The notes beneath the pieces were generated by a model that was given only the letters and a program-made list of their open reading frames with translations, had not been told where the DNA came from and ran no database searches. The position numbers and the translations under genes were made by a program. A stretch of DNA of 64,000 nucleotides from JBMDXB01 sp048594975 (GTDB lineage: Bacteria > Acidobacteriota > Vicinamibacteria > Vicinamibacterales > 2-12-FULL-66-21). Positions 54,011-62,378 of this stretch are shown in pieces. The first letter of the stretch is position 1. Each line of letters starts with the position of its first letter. The stretch lies in NCBI GenBank assembly GCA_048594975.1, contig JBMDXQ010000080.1, positions 123,924-187,923 of the forward strand, read 5' to 3'.

Positions 54011-56392
54011 TCAATTCGCGCGCAAGGCGGCAGCCGGATCCACGCCGGACGCGCGCCGGACCGGCACATAACAGGCCGCCAGCGTTGCCAGCGCCAGCAC
54101 TACAGTGACGACAGCGAAGGTCTGGAGATCCGCCGCTCTCACGCCCCACACCGCGCTCGAAGCCAGCCGGGCTGCGGCCGCGGCGGCCGGCAGGCCCAGC
54201 AGGGCACCCCAGCCGACGAGCCGGACCACATCGCCCATCACCAGGAGAACCAGATCGCGGCGTGTCGCGCCTAGGGCAGCGCGTATCCCGAGTTCGGGTG
54301 TTCTTTGCGCGACCAGCCGTGTCATCAGCCCGGACAGCCCTACGGCCGCCAGCAGCAGGGCCATGCCTGCAAGCGCCGCCAGCAGCGCCGCGATGAGCCG
54401 AACCGCGGCCACCTGTTCGTTCACGATTTCCGTCATCGGCCTGACCGAGGCGAGCGGAACGTCCGGATCGAGCGCCTGAACCATCGCGCGCGCCGGGGCA
54501 ACCGGTGGGACACGATCTCCGTCAGCCGCTATCGCGAACGCCAGTTCGGCACGCGGATGCTGCGAAAGCGGTACAAGGAACTCGGGCTGCGGCGGCACGC
54601 GCAGGCCCACGCTGCGCAGGTCCGCGGCAACGCCCACGATCGTGACGGCGCCGGCAGTACTTGTCCTGAGCCGTTCGCCGAGCACGTGACCGTCCGGTCT
54701 GATGGCGGCGGCGAGCGTCTCGTTCACGATGGCGACGGCCTGTGCGCCCGGGGCATCGGCGGGGCCGAACGGCCTCCCCGCACGCAGCGGGATGTCGAAC
54801 ATCCGGAAGTAATCGGTGCTGACCGCGCGCATCAGCGCCCGAATGGTCCCACCGCTTCCGTCGGACCCGGCTTCGCCGGCCGTCGTCCCGAGTTCGACGG
54901 CGGCCATGGGCGGCGCTTCGAGCGGCAGGGCGTCGGCCGCGGCGGCTGCGCGAACGCCCGGCAGCGCCGCCAAACCCTCCAGCGCAGCAAGGCAGAACTG
55001 CCGCTGCTGGTGCGCCCCGGGATAGCGCGCGCGCGGCAGCGCGAGCGAGAAGGTCAGGATGCCGCCCGCCGAGAATCCAGGATCCATCTGGCGCAGCGCG
55101 AGAAAACTCTTGAACAGCAGTCCCGCCGGCACGAGCAGCACCAGCGAGGACGCCAGCTCGAGCACGACGAGCGTGGACAGCAGGCGGCGCGTCGATCGCG
55201 AGCGCGGGACCGCACTCTTCAGAACTTCGCCGGGCTCCAGGCGAGTGGCCGTCAGCGCCGGCACCAGGCCGAATGCAGCCGCTGTGACCGCGGCCAGCAG
55301 CAGCGCGAACGCGAGGACCGCCGGGCTGATGGCCAGCTCGCGCAGGTCCGGGCTGCTCGCGAGGAGCACGCGGCGCGCGCCCGCCACGAGCGCGAGGGCG
55401 AGCACGGCGGCGGCCGCCGCGAGGACGACCGCTTCGGCGAGGAGCTGCCGGACGATCTGCCACCGCGACGCACCGATCGCCAGCCGCATCGCGATCTCCG
55501 CGCGCCGCATCGCCGCCCGCGCCAGCTGCAGGCTGGCGACGTTCGCGCAGGCGACGAGCAGCAGCAGCCCGAGTGCGACGAGCACGAACGCGAGGGTGTT
55601 GCCGCGTCCGGCCAGCAGGAAATCCCGCATCGGTATCACGCGCGCCATCCAGCCGCCCGGTTCGCGTCCCGGTGCGACCTCGGCCGCCCGGGCGAGCGCC
55701 GTCAGCTCTGCGGCGCAGCGCTCGAGCCCCGTGCCCGGCGCGGTGCGTGCGATCGCGATCAGCGATCGCACGTTCGACTCCGCGCTCGCGGCCTGGACGG
55801 CCAGCGGCGCCCAGAGTGCGTATCCGCCGTAGAGCAGCCTGAAGTCCGGCGGCAGGACGCCGACTACGGTCGTGCGCACGCCGTCGACCACGAGGTCGCT
55901 GCCGAGCGCGGAATCAGCGCGGCCGAACCTGGTCGCCCAGAAGCGATCCGTGATCAGCACGACCGGCGGCGCCCCTGGCTGTTCGTCGGCCGGCGACAGC
56001 AGCCGGCCGCGCAGCGGCGTCACTCCGAACAGAGGGAGCAGGCTCGCGGTCATCCTGCCGCCGGTGACGCGGATCGGATCGGGACCGCCGGACACGTTGA
56101 AGCGCTGCTCCAGCTGCACGGCCGCGGTTCCGTCGAGCGCCGAAGCATCGCGGCTCCAGGCGTGATAGGCGGCGGGGGAGATGCCAGTCCGCGCGCCCGT
56201 GGTCGGATCGCGGCCGGAGATCACGACGAGGCGGCCGGCATCGGTGAACGGAAGCGGCTGGAGCAGGAGGACGTCGACGGCGCTGAAGGTGGCGGTGTTG
56301 CCGGCGATCGCGAGCGCAAGGATCAGGATGGCCGTCGCCGCGAAGCCGCGTGCGCCGGCGAGTACCCGCAGGGCATGACGAACGTCGCCCAC
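54011..56392 (-). CDS. MacB/FtsX-type duplicated permease (ADOP family), copy 3
   Basis: About 793 residues from GTG 56392. The first helix (AATAILILALAIAGNTATFS), a MacB-like periplasmic domain, FtsX block 1 (LLLLVACANVASLQLARAAM, RRAEIAMRLAIGASRWQIVR), a second periplasmic domain and block 2 (QRTPELGIRAALGATRRDLV, ending RRASGVDPAAALRAN) give the ADOP layout. No ATPase or PadR gene adjoins. Its sequence differs from the other two copies over most of its length, so these are old paralogues, not a recent duplication. Confidence 0.85.
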   Translation of the reverse strand: MGDVRHALRVLAGARGFAATAILILALAIAGNTATFSAVDVLLLQPLPFTDAGRLVVISGRDPTTGARTGISPAAYHAWSRDASALDGTAAVQLEQRFNVSGGPDPIRVTGGRMTASLLPLFGVTPLRGRLLSPADEQPGAPPVVLITDRFWATRFGRADSALGSDLVVDGVRTTVVGVLPPDFRLLYGGYALWAPLAVQAASAESNVRSLIAIARTAPGTGLERCAAELTALARAAEVAPGREPGGWMARVIPMRDFLLAGRGNTLAFVLVALGLLLLVACANVASLQLARAAMRRAEIAMRLAIGASRWQIVRQLLAEAVVLAAAAAVLALALVAGARRVLLASSPDLRELAISPAVLAFALLLAAVTAAAFGLVPALTATRLEPGEVLKSAVPRSRSTRRLLSTLVVLELASSLVLLVPAGLLFKSFLALRQMDPGFSAGGILTFSLALPRARYPGAHQQRQFCLAALEGLAALPGVRAAAAADALPLEAPPMAAVELGTTAGEAGSDGSGGTIRALMRAVSTDYFRMFDIPLRAGRPFGPADAPGAQAVAIVNETLAAAIRPDGHVLGERLRTSTAGAVTIVGVAADLRSVGLRVPPQPEFLVPLSQHPRAELAFAIAADGDRVPPVAPARAMVQALDPDVPLASVRPMTEIVNEQVAAVRLIAALLAALAGMALLLAAVGLSGLMTRLVAQRTPELGIRAALGATRRDLVLLVMGDVVRLVGWGALLGLPAAAAAARLASSAVWGVRAADLQTFAVVTVVLALATLAACYVPVRRASGVDPAAALRAN

Positions 56393-56598
56393 AGGCGAAC
56401 CTCGTGCAGGGCCCTCCAGGTACTACGGTGGGATTCAACGGAGAGTTCTGGTAATGGAGGGCGGCACCCGGTGCCGCGCGACACGAACGCTAACCCAGCG
56501 AGTGTCCTGGGGTTGCGTCGCCAGGTCGCTTCGGCCTTCGTGCGTTCGGTGCCGCTGCCCTCGGACCGTTCGGCTGCTGGACGCTGCCACGGTCCGGA

Positions 56599-58230
56599 TC
56601 AGCCGCAGTCCGGCGCGAGCAGCCGCCGTCCGAGTTCGACGAGCAACCGCGCGCTCCCGGCGTCGGGCGCGTCGCCGACCAGGCGCGCGACCCCGCGCTC
56701 GGTCTTCGATCCGCGTATCCACAGGAACCCCTCGGCGCCCGGACGGAAGAGCCGTGCCTTCCAGCCGTATCCGGCCGAATCGGGTCGCTCCGGCCCGACG
56801 TACCTCGTGTACGAGTACACGATCTCGTAGCGCTCCCACGTCCCCGCCAACGCCGACGCGAACAGAACGGGGAACTCGCGGTCGAACACGTCGACGGTCG
56901 CCGCCCAGTCGTCGGGCGCGGCGTGCTTCTCCGCGACCGATCGCTGCGAGGGCAGGATCTCGATGAACCCCGCCAGATCGGGGCGCATTGTCCCTCCCGG
57001 CGCCAGGGTCTCGGAGATGATCGCGCGCAGCTCCTTGTCGGCGGCGGCGAGCAGCGCACCCGCGCCGACCAGCGTGCCGTCGCGGCACGTCGTGCCGGCG
57101 AACACGGTCCCGCCGTTCGGGCCTTCGACGCCGACGACGGCGCAGGCGCCGTGACGCTCCAGGTCCTGCATCCTGGTGACAACGTTGATCTCGCCGGTCT
57201 CGACCTCGTGCACAGGGGCGCCGAACGCCGCCGCCACCTGCTTCACCCGGCAGGACGTCGCGTCGGAGGCGACGACCGCGGCGGGGCGCGTATCGCCCGC
57301 CCGGCGGTGCACCGCGAGCGCGATCGCGGTGTTCATCGCCGCCGACGCCTGCGGCGACGGAATCTGCGTCCGGCCGGCGGCGTCCACGTATGCGAGGTTG
57401 CCGCGGTCGGCGTCGAAGTCGTAAGCGAGCCCGAACAGCGCGCGCTCCGCGCGCACCCGCTCGGCGACGGTCTCGAGAACGTGGGTACCGTCTGGCCGCC
57501 GGTGCTCGACGTCGATCTCGTGCGCGACCTGGCCCTCGACGCCGTTGATGACGACCGGGTCGACGCCGAGCGCCGCGAAGGCGCGCGCCGCCACCGCGCA
57601 GGCGGCGCCCCCGTTCGGATCGACCACCACGCGCGCCGCCGGCGCGCGCACGAAGTAGGTGCCGGCCAGGAACGCGACGTAGTTGGCGATCGCGCGATCG
57701 CGCGCCACGGGGTCGGAGACCGAGCCGAGCGGCGCCCGCCACGGCTGTGGCGCGAAGGCGTTCGCCGCGCGGATCAGGTTGCCCATCTCCGCTGCCGACA
57801 GCAGCGCGCCGGGCGGCGCCGGATCGACGCCGAAGGTCAGGACGCCGGTCGCGTACTTCCAGCCGTTTTCGTCGACCGGGTTGTGGCTGGCGGTGATCAT
57901 CACGCCGCCGTGCGCCTCGAACAGGCGCACCGAGTGCTGCCACACCGGCGTCGGCAGCACACCGAGATCGATCAGCTCGAGCTCGACGCCGAGCGCGTGG
58001 CAGGCGGTCGCGAGACCGCGCGCCTGGGCCTGGAGCAGCGCCAGGCCGGACGGCCGGGGATCCCGCGCGAGCACGATACGGGCTCGCGGGCAGGGGTTGG
58101 CCTGCAGCCTGGAGATCGCGTAGCAGTAGGCGTGACGGAACGCGAACGCTTCGTCCTGAGGATCGACCGGACCGTGACCGAGCTTCGCGCGGACGCCGGA
58201 GTACGACTGCAGCCAGGCCGCGCCTGCCAT
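56599..58230 (-). CDS. Phosphomannomutase/phosphoglucomutase-family protein
   Basis: About 543 residues. GVMITASHNPVDENGWKY contains the catalytic phosphoserine (~residue 114). The metal loop is AYDFDADRGN (~272) where most family members have DGDGDR. GEINVVTRMQD stands at the sugar-specificity loop (GEMSGH in others), and SKTERGVARLVGD is the phosphate-binding end. It should interconvert hexose 1- and 6-phosphates or a related pair; the altered specificity loop leaves the sugar open. ATG 58230 starts MAGAAWLQSYSGVRAKLG, the usual family opening. A copy of this opening lies upstream beyond a palindrome. Confidence 0.8.
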   Translation of the reverse strand: MAGAAWLQSYSGVRAKLGHGPVDPQDEAFAFRHAYCYAISRLQANPCPRARIVLARDPRPSGLALLQAQARGLATACHALGVELELIDLGVLPTPVWQHSVRLFEAHGGVMITASHNPVDENGWKYATGVLTFGVDPAPPGALLSAAEMGNLIRAANAFAPQPWRAPLGSVSDPVARDRAIANYVAFLAGTYFVRAPAARVVVDPNGGAACAVAARAFAALGVDPVVINGVEGQVAHEIDVEHRRPDGTHVLETVAERVRAERALFGLAYDFDADRGNLAYVDAAGRTQIPSPQASAAMNTAIALAVHRRAGDTRPAAVVASDATSCRVKQVAAAFGAPVHEVETGEINVVTRMQDLERHGACAVVGVEGPNGGTVFAGTTCRDGTLVGAGALLAAADKELRAIISETLAPGGTMRPDLAGFIEILPSQRSVAEKHAAPDDWAATVDVFDREFPVLFASALAGTWERYEIVYSYTRYVGPERPDSAGYGWKARLFRPGAEGFLWIRGSKTERGVARLVGDAPDAGSARLLVELGRRLLAPDCG

Positions 58231-58257
58231 GCCATGAGTATGACGCGGCCCCGCCCC

Positions 58258-58308
58258 CAGGGTCAGATCTCAGTTTTCTGCACGCCGGAAGACTGAGATC
58301 TGACCCTG
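58258..58308. repeat. 17-bp perfect inverted repeat element
   Basis: CAGGGTCAGATCTCAGT (58258-58274) and ACTGAGATCTGACCCTG (58292-58308) are perfect complements with a 17-base loop. The GGGTCAGATCTCAGT core is of a type I associate with dispersed REP-like elements; that association is from memory and not tested here. Confidence 0.75.
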
Positions 58309-58334
58309 CTGACGCCCGGTTGACCCCCAGGGCC

Positions 58335-58372
58335 CCGGAGTACGACTGGAGCCATGCCACGCCCGCTCTGAT
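58335..58372. repeat. partial duplicate of the phosphohexomutase 5' end
   Basis: CCGGAGTACGACTGGAGCCA at 58335-58354 repeats, with few changes, the sequence at 58196-58215 that encodes the AWLQSYSG opening of the mutase; similarity continues through ~58372. The palindrome lies between the copies, so insertion with partial duplication is likely. Confidence 0.65.
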
Positions 58373-58397
58373 TGCCTGTCAGGCAGCCGCGGTTCTC

Positions 58398-59054
58398 TTA
58401 CGGCCGCTTCGCCGCTCCCGCGGCGAACTTCTCGGGGAACTGCTTGATGATGCCGTCGGCCAGCGCGTCCGACATCGCGAGGATGTGCGCGTAGACCGCA
58501 TCGAAGGCACGGACGTCGGCCTCCCAGTTCCTGGTAAGGCGGGCGACGACTTCGTCGGTGGTCGTCTTCAGGTGCTGCTTCATCATCTCGGCCAGCGCGG
58601 CGCGCGGCCAGTGAGGATTCGCGCCGCTCAGGAACGCCGCGATCTCCTCGCCGTTGCGGGTCCACTTCGCCTCCGCCTGGGCCTGCGACGCCTTGTCGCC
58701 GGCTTTCGCGAACTTGACGATGTCCACCGCGACCGCGATGTGCTCCTTCAGCAGCGTGGTGAGCGTGTCGCCGGCGGCCTTGCCGTAGAAACCGGCCACG
58801 GCGGCGCCGATATCCTCCTGGTTCTTCATCAACCGCGCCGCCGCCGCCGGTGCGCTGGGATGATCGGCCGCCGCCGCGACGACGTAGTCACGCGTCCAGA
58901 TGACGTGATCGGTCCAGAGCTTGCGCATGTCCTGCCGCAGGGCGACGGCGGCGGGCACCGCGGCCGGTTCGTGCCCGTCCGACGGCAGGCCGGCGGCACG
59001 GGCCGGCTGCACACCGGCCGCCAGCACTGCGAACGCGAAAAGCCATGTCTTCAT
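58398..59054 (-). CDS. Exported helical protein of unknown function
   Basis: About 218 residues. MKTWLFAFAVLAAGVQPARA is a signal peptide; AGGAGA before ATG 59054 supports the start. The mature protein is predicted all-helical: ALRQDMRKLWTDHVIWTRDY, LLKEHIAVAVDIVKFAKAGD, WTRNGEEIAAFLSGANPHWP and AVYAHILAMSDALADGIIKQ. Regularly placed His/Asp/Glu residues would suit a metal-binding bundle, but no known motif is complete. Similar proteins of unknown role occur in soil bacteria and firmicutes, as I recall. Confidence 0.7.
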   Translation of the reverse strand: MKTWLFAFAVLAAGVQPARAAGLPSDGHEPAAVPAAVALRQDMRKLWTDHVIWTRDYVVAAAADHPSAPAAAARLMKNQEDIGAAVAGFYGKAAGDTLTTLLKEHIAVAVDIVKFAKAGDKASQAQAEAKWTRNGEEIAAFLSGANPHWPRAALAEMMKQHLKTTTDEVVARLTRNWEADVRAFDAVYAHILAMSDALADGIIKQFPEKFAAGAAKRP

Positions 59055-59171
59055 CAATCTCTCCTTTGCGCCATACCTACCGGTTGCGCCATACCGGTAC
59101 CGAGTGGCGGCCGACGGAAAGGTGACGGGTGGTACAATGACGGGGTTTCCCTGACCAAGGTGCGCCCCATC

Positions 59172-60673
59172 ATGGCCCTGTCGAGGACGGCCAACCTGTG
59201 CCACGTGCGATTCTCCGGCGACCGCTCCCCCGCACAGGCGCCGGAGGCGGCGTTGACGCCGGAAGCTGACCGGCAACGCCGGGATGCCGGTGCGAACGCC
59301 GCACAGGCGCCGGAGGCGGCGTTTGCCGCGTGGGTGCTCGCGCGTGCGGGCCTCGATCCCGCCGAATACCGCCGCGAGCCGCTCGCGCGCCGCGTCCCGG
59401 CCTGCCTGCGGGCGCTGAAAGCCGGATCGATGGAGGCGGCGCGTGCCGCGATCGAGGCACAACCGGACCTGCTCGAGACGGCGATGGGCGCGCTCGTGAT
59501 CGGCGTCACCGCCTTCTTCCGCGACGCGGACGCGTTCGACACGCTGAAGCGAATGGTGATTCCCGCCTGGCAGGCGCAGCCCGCGCCGCGCCGCGTCTGG
59601 AGCGCCGGATGCTCCAGCGGCGCGGAGCTGTATTCGGTGGCGATGCTGCTCGCCGAGGATGGGCCGGATCCGCGGCTGGTCATCGAGCGGCAGATCACGC
59701 ACCTCGTCCGCCTCGTCGACGACCTGCTCGATGCGACGCGGATCAGCAGCAACAAGATCCAGCTGCGACGGGAGCGGATCGATCTCGTGCCGCTCGTCCA
59801 CCACGCGGTCGAATCGGCAAGATCCGAAATCGTCCGGGCGGAACAGGTGGTGGAGGTCTCCCTGCCGTCGGTGCCAATCTGGCTCGACGCCGACGCGGAT
59901 CGCCTCACGCAGCTCCTCTCCAACCTGCTCAACAACGCATCGCGCTACACGCCGTCGGGCGGCCGCATCAGCATCTCGGCAGACAGCGACGGCACGGCGG
60001 TCCTCCTGAGCGTCTCCGACACCGGCAACGGGCTCGATCCCGCGGACGCGGCGCGGGTGTTCGACATGTTCACCCAGATAGGAGGACCGGGCACCGGCGG
60101 GCTCGGCATCGGCCTCGCGCTCGTCAAGGGGATCGTGGCGCTGCACGGCGGAGCGTGGAGGCGAGAAGCGAGGGCCTCGGCCGCGGGGCCGAGTTCCTGG
60201 TGCGCCTGCCCGCCGCGGCGCGGGTTTCGGCGGCGGCAATACCTCCCGAGGGGCCCCGCGCTCCGCGCGCGCCCGCGCGGCGCGTGCTCGTCGTGGACGA
60301 CAACGCCGATTCGGCGGCGATGATGGCGGCGGTGCTGGAGCTGCACGGGCACGGCGTGCGTGTGGCCTGCGACGGCCACCAGGCGGTCGCGGCCGCCGTG
60401 GAGTTCGTCCCCGACGTGGCGCTGCTCGACATCGGCCTGCCCGGCCTGAGCGGCTACGAGGTCGCGCAGCGCATGCGCACCGACCCGCGGACGTGCAGCG
60501 CACACCTGATCGCGGTCACCGGCCGGGGCCACGAGGAGGATCGGCAGCGCGCCCTCGACTCGGGATTCGACGCACACCGGACCAAGCCCGCCGGCCCCGA
60601 GCGCATTATCGAGCTGGTCGCGCGCTCGGCGTCCCCGGCCGGCGGCTTCCAGTCGGGCATCGACCCGACCTGA
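59172..60673 (+). pseudogene. broken CheR - histidine kinase - receiver gene
   Basis: From ATG 59172 one frame gives a CheR-like N-terminal part (DPAEYRREPLARRVPACLRA, GVTAFFRDADAFDTLKRM, VWSAGCSSGAELYSVAMLLA, the SAM-binding start). It then passes within a few residues to the second half of a HisKA domain (RQITHLVRLVDDLLDATRIS) without the phospho-acceptor His or most of the methyltransferase. HATPase follows (QLLSNLLNNASRYT, VSDTGNGL, GGLGIGLAL). A one-base shift near 60145 moves the rest into another frame: SVEARSEGLGRGAEFLVRLP and a receiver (VLVVDDNADSAAMMAAVLEL, DVALLDIGLPGLSGYE). A large deletion plus a frameshift make it non-functional. TACAAT at 59133-59138 could be its old -10 site. 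Confidence 0.75.
59231..59323. repeat. 24-base direct repeat within the broken kinase gene
   Basis: The same 24 bases (starting CGCACAGGCGCCGGAGG) occur at 59231-59254 and 59300-59323, 69 bases apart, so the spacing keeps frame; both encode AQAPEAA. The family of CheR proteins has no such repeat at this point, so it is a local duplication or part of an inserted element. Confidence 0.7.
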
Positions 60674-60686
60674 GGGCGGAGGCGGG

Positions 60687-62063
60687 GTGAACTACCGGAC
60701 GATCATCGAGCCGTTCCGCATCAAGTCGGTGGAGGCCATCACCTTCACCACCCGCGAGGAGCGGGAGCGGGCGCTCGCCGCCGCCGGCTACAACGTCTTC
60801 CAGCTCCATGCCGATCACGTCCTCATCGACCTGCTGACCGACTCCGGCACCGGCGCGATGTCCTCGATGCAGTGGAGCGCGCTGATGCGCGGCGACGAGT
60901 CCTACGCGGGCAGCCCGTCGTTCTACCGCTTCGAATCGGTGGTGCGCGGCCTGACCGGCTTCGCGCACATCATCCCGACGCACCAGGGCCGCGCCGCCGA
61001 GCGCATCCTCTTCCACTCCGTGCTGAACCCGGGAGACCTCGTCCCCAACAACAACCACTTCGACACGACGCGGGCGAACATCGAGGTCGAGGGTGCCGAG
61101 GCGCGCGACCTGGTGATCGCACAGGGGCGGCAGCCCTCGGTGGTGCACCCGTTCAAGGGCAACATCGATCTCGATCGGCTGGAATGCGTGCTCGAGGCAG
61201 AGGGAGCGCGCGTTCCGCTGGTAATGGTCACGGTCACGAACAACTCGGGCGGCGGCCAGCCGGTCTCGCTCGCCAACCTGGAGGCGGTGCGCCGGCTCTG
61301 CGATCGCTTCCGCAAACCGTTCTTCCTCGACGCCTGCCGATTCGCCGAGAACGCCTGGTTCATCAAACAGCGCGAGCCCGGGCAGGCGGCGCGCAGCGCC
61401 GGCGACATCGCGCGGGCGATGTTCGCGCTCGCCGACGGCTGTACGATGTCGGCGAAGAAGGACGGCCTCGCCAACATCGGTGGATTCCTGGCGCTCAACG
61501 ACGCACGGTGGGCCGAGGCGGCGCGCAACCTGCTCATCCTCACCGAGGGCTTTCCCACCTATGGCGGCCTCGCCGGCTCCGACCTCGAGGCGGTGGCGCG
61601 CGGGCTCGCCGAGGTGCTCGACGAGGACTACCTCCGCTACCGGATTCGCTCGGTCGAGTACCTCGGCGAGAAGGTGTCAGCTGCGGGCGTACCGATCGTG
61701 CAGCCGCCGGGCGGCCACGCGATCTACATCGACGCGCGAGCGATGCTGCCTCACGTCCCGCCCACGGCGTTTCCGGGCGTCGCCCTGGTGAACGCGCTGT
61801 ACCTCGAGGGCGGCATCCGCAGCGTCGAGATCGGCACGCTGATGTTCGGCCGCGCGCCGGACGGCCGCGAGTCGCCGGCGGCAATGGACCTCGTCCGGCT
61901 GGCCATCCCGCGGCGGGTCTACACGCAGTCGCACATCGACTACGTCGCCGAGGTCGTCATCGCGGTCGCGCGCCGGGCCGGCGAGCTGGCCGGCTACCGC
62001 ATCACCGCGGCGCCCTCAGTGCTCCGGCATTTCACCGCCCGGCTGGAGCCGGTCCCGCGCTGA
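60687..62063 (+). CDS. tnaA: Tryptophanase (PLP beta-eliminating lyase)
   Basis: About 458 residues from GTG 60687, with GGAGG a few bases before it. EPFRIKSVEAITF, DLLTDSGTGAMSS, HIIPTHQGRAAERI, NNSGGGQPVSLANLEAVR and DACRFAENAWFIKQREPG are family motifs; the PLP lysine is K~258 in MSAKKDG. Tryptophanase and tyrosine phenol-lyase differ at two positions: here D~126 (FDTT) and H~448 (LRHFTA) match tryptophanase (Asp137 and His463 in enterobacterial enzymes) rather than the Thr and Phe of tyrosine phenol-lyase. It should split L-Trp to indole, pyruvate and ammonia. No tnaC leader or tnaB permease is adjacent. Confidence 0.85.
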   Translation: MNYRTIIEPFRIKSVEAITFTTREERERALAAAGYNVFQLHADHVLIDLLTDSGTGAMSSMQWSALMRGDESYAGSPSFYRFESVVRGLTGFAHIIPTHQGRAAERILFHSVLNPGDLVPNNNHFDTTRANIEVEGAEARDLVIAQGRQPSVVHPFKGNIDLDRLECVLEAEGARVPLVMVTVTNNSGGGQPVSLANLEAVRRLCDRFRKPFFLDACRFAENAWFIKQREPGQAARSAGDIARAMFALADGCTMSAKKDGLANIGGFLALNDARWAEAARNLLILTEGFPTYGGLAGSDLEAVARGLAEVLDEDYLRYRIRSVEYLGEKVSAAGVPIVQPPGGHAIYIDARAMLPHVPPTAFPGVALVNALYLEGGIRSVEIGTLMFGRAPDGRESPAAMDLVRLAIPRRVYTQSHIDYVAEVVIAVARRAGELAGYRITAAPSVLRHFTARLEPVPR

Positions 62064-62069
62064 GCGTGC

Positions 62070-62353
62070 GGGGCGGCCACGGAGGGAACGGCCTGAGGGC
62101 ACGGAGGGGGCAACACAGAGGCCGCGGAAGACCCCGGGATTCTGTAGTCTACGGAGGTACACAGGAGGGCACGGAGGAATCTGAACTCGGAGGCCACGGA
62201 GCGACAAAGGGATCCCGGATGCATGGTCTCCGTGGCCTCCCTGACCTCTGAGTTCGATGTTCCCGTGGCCTCGGTCTGAACTCGGCGGCCACGACCGTCA
62301 AAGCGGGCCCTGGATCTATAGTCTGCGTGGCCGCCGTGGCCTCCGAGTTCGAC
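62070..62353. repeat. GGAGGCCACGG-type intergenic repeat, array C (both orientations)
   Basis: This fills almost the whole 315-base gap between tryptophanase and HMG-CoA reductase. Forward units (GGCCACGGAGGG at 62074, CACGGAGG, GGAGGCCACGGAG at 62189-62201) occupy the left half; complementary units (CTCCGTGGCCTCC at 62228-62240, GTGGCCGCCGTGGCCTCCGA near 62327) the right half. The two 13-base copies at 62189 and 62228 can form a perfect stem with a 26-base loop. No gene is seen here. Confidence 0.7.
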
Positions 62354-62378
62354 GACTCCGTTGCCGTCAACAACGAGC

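Noticed and set aside
58398..59054. Considered as cytochrome c' because of the helical bundle
   Set aside because: There is no CxxCH heme motif anywhere in the protein.
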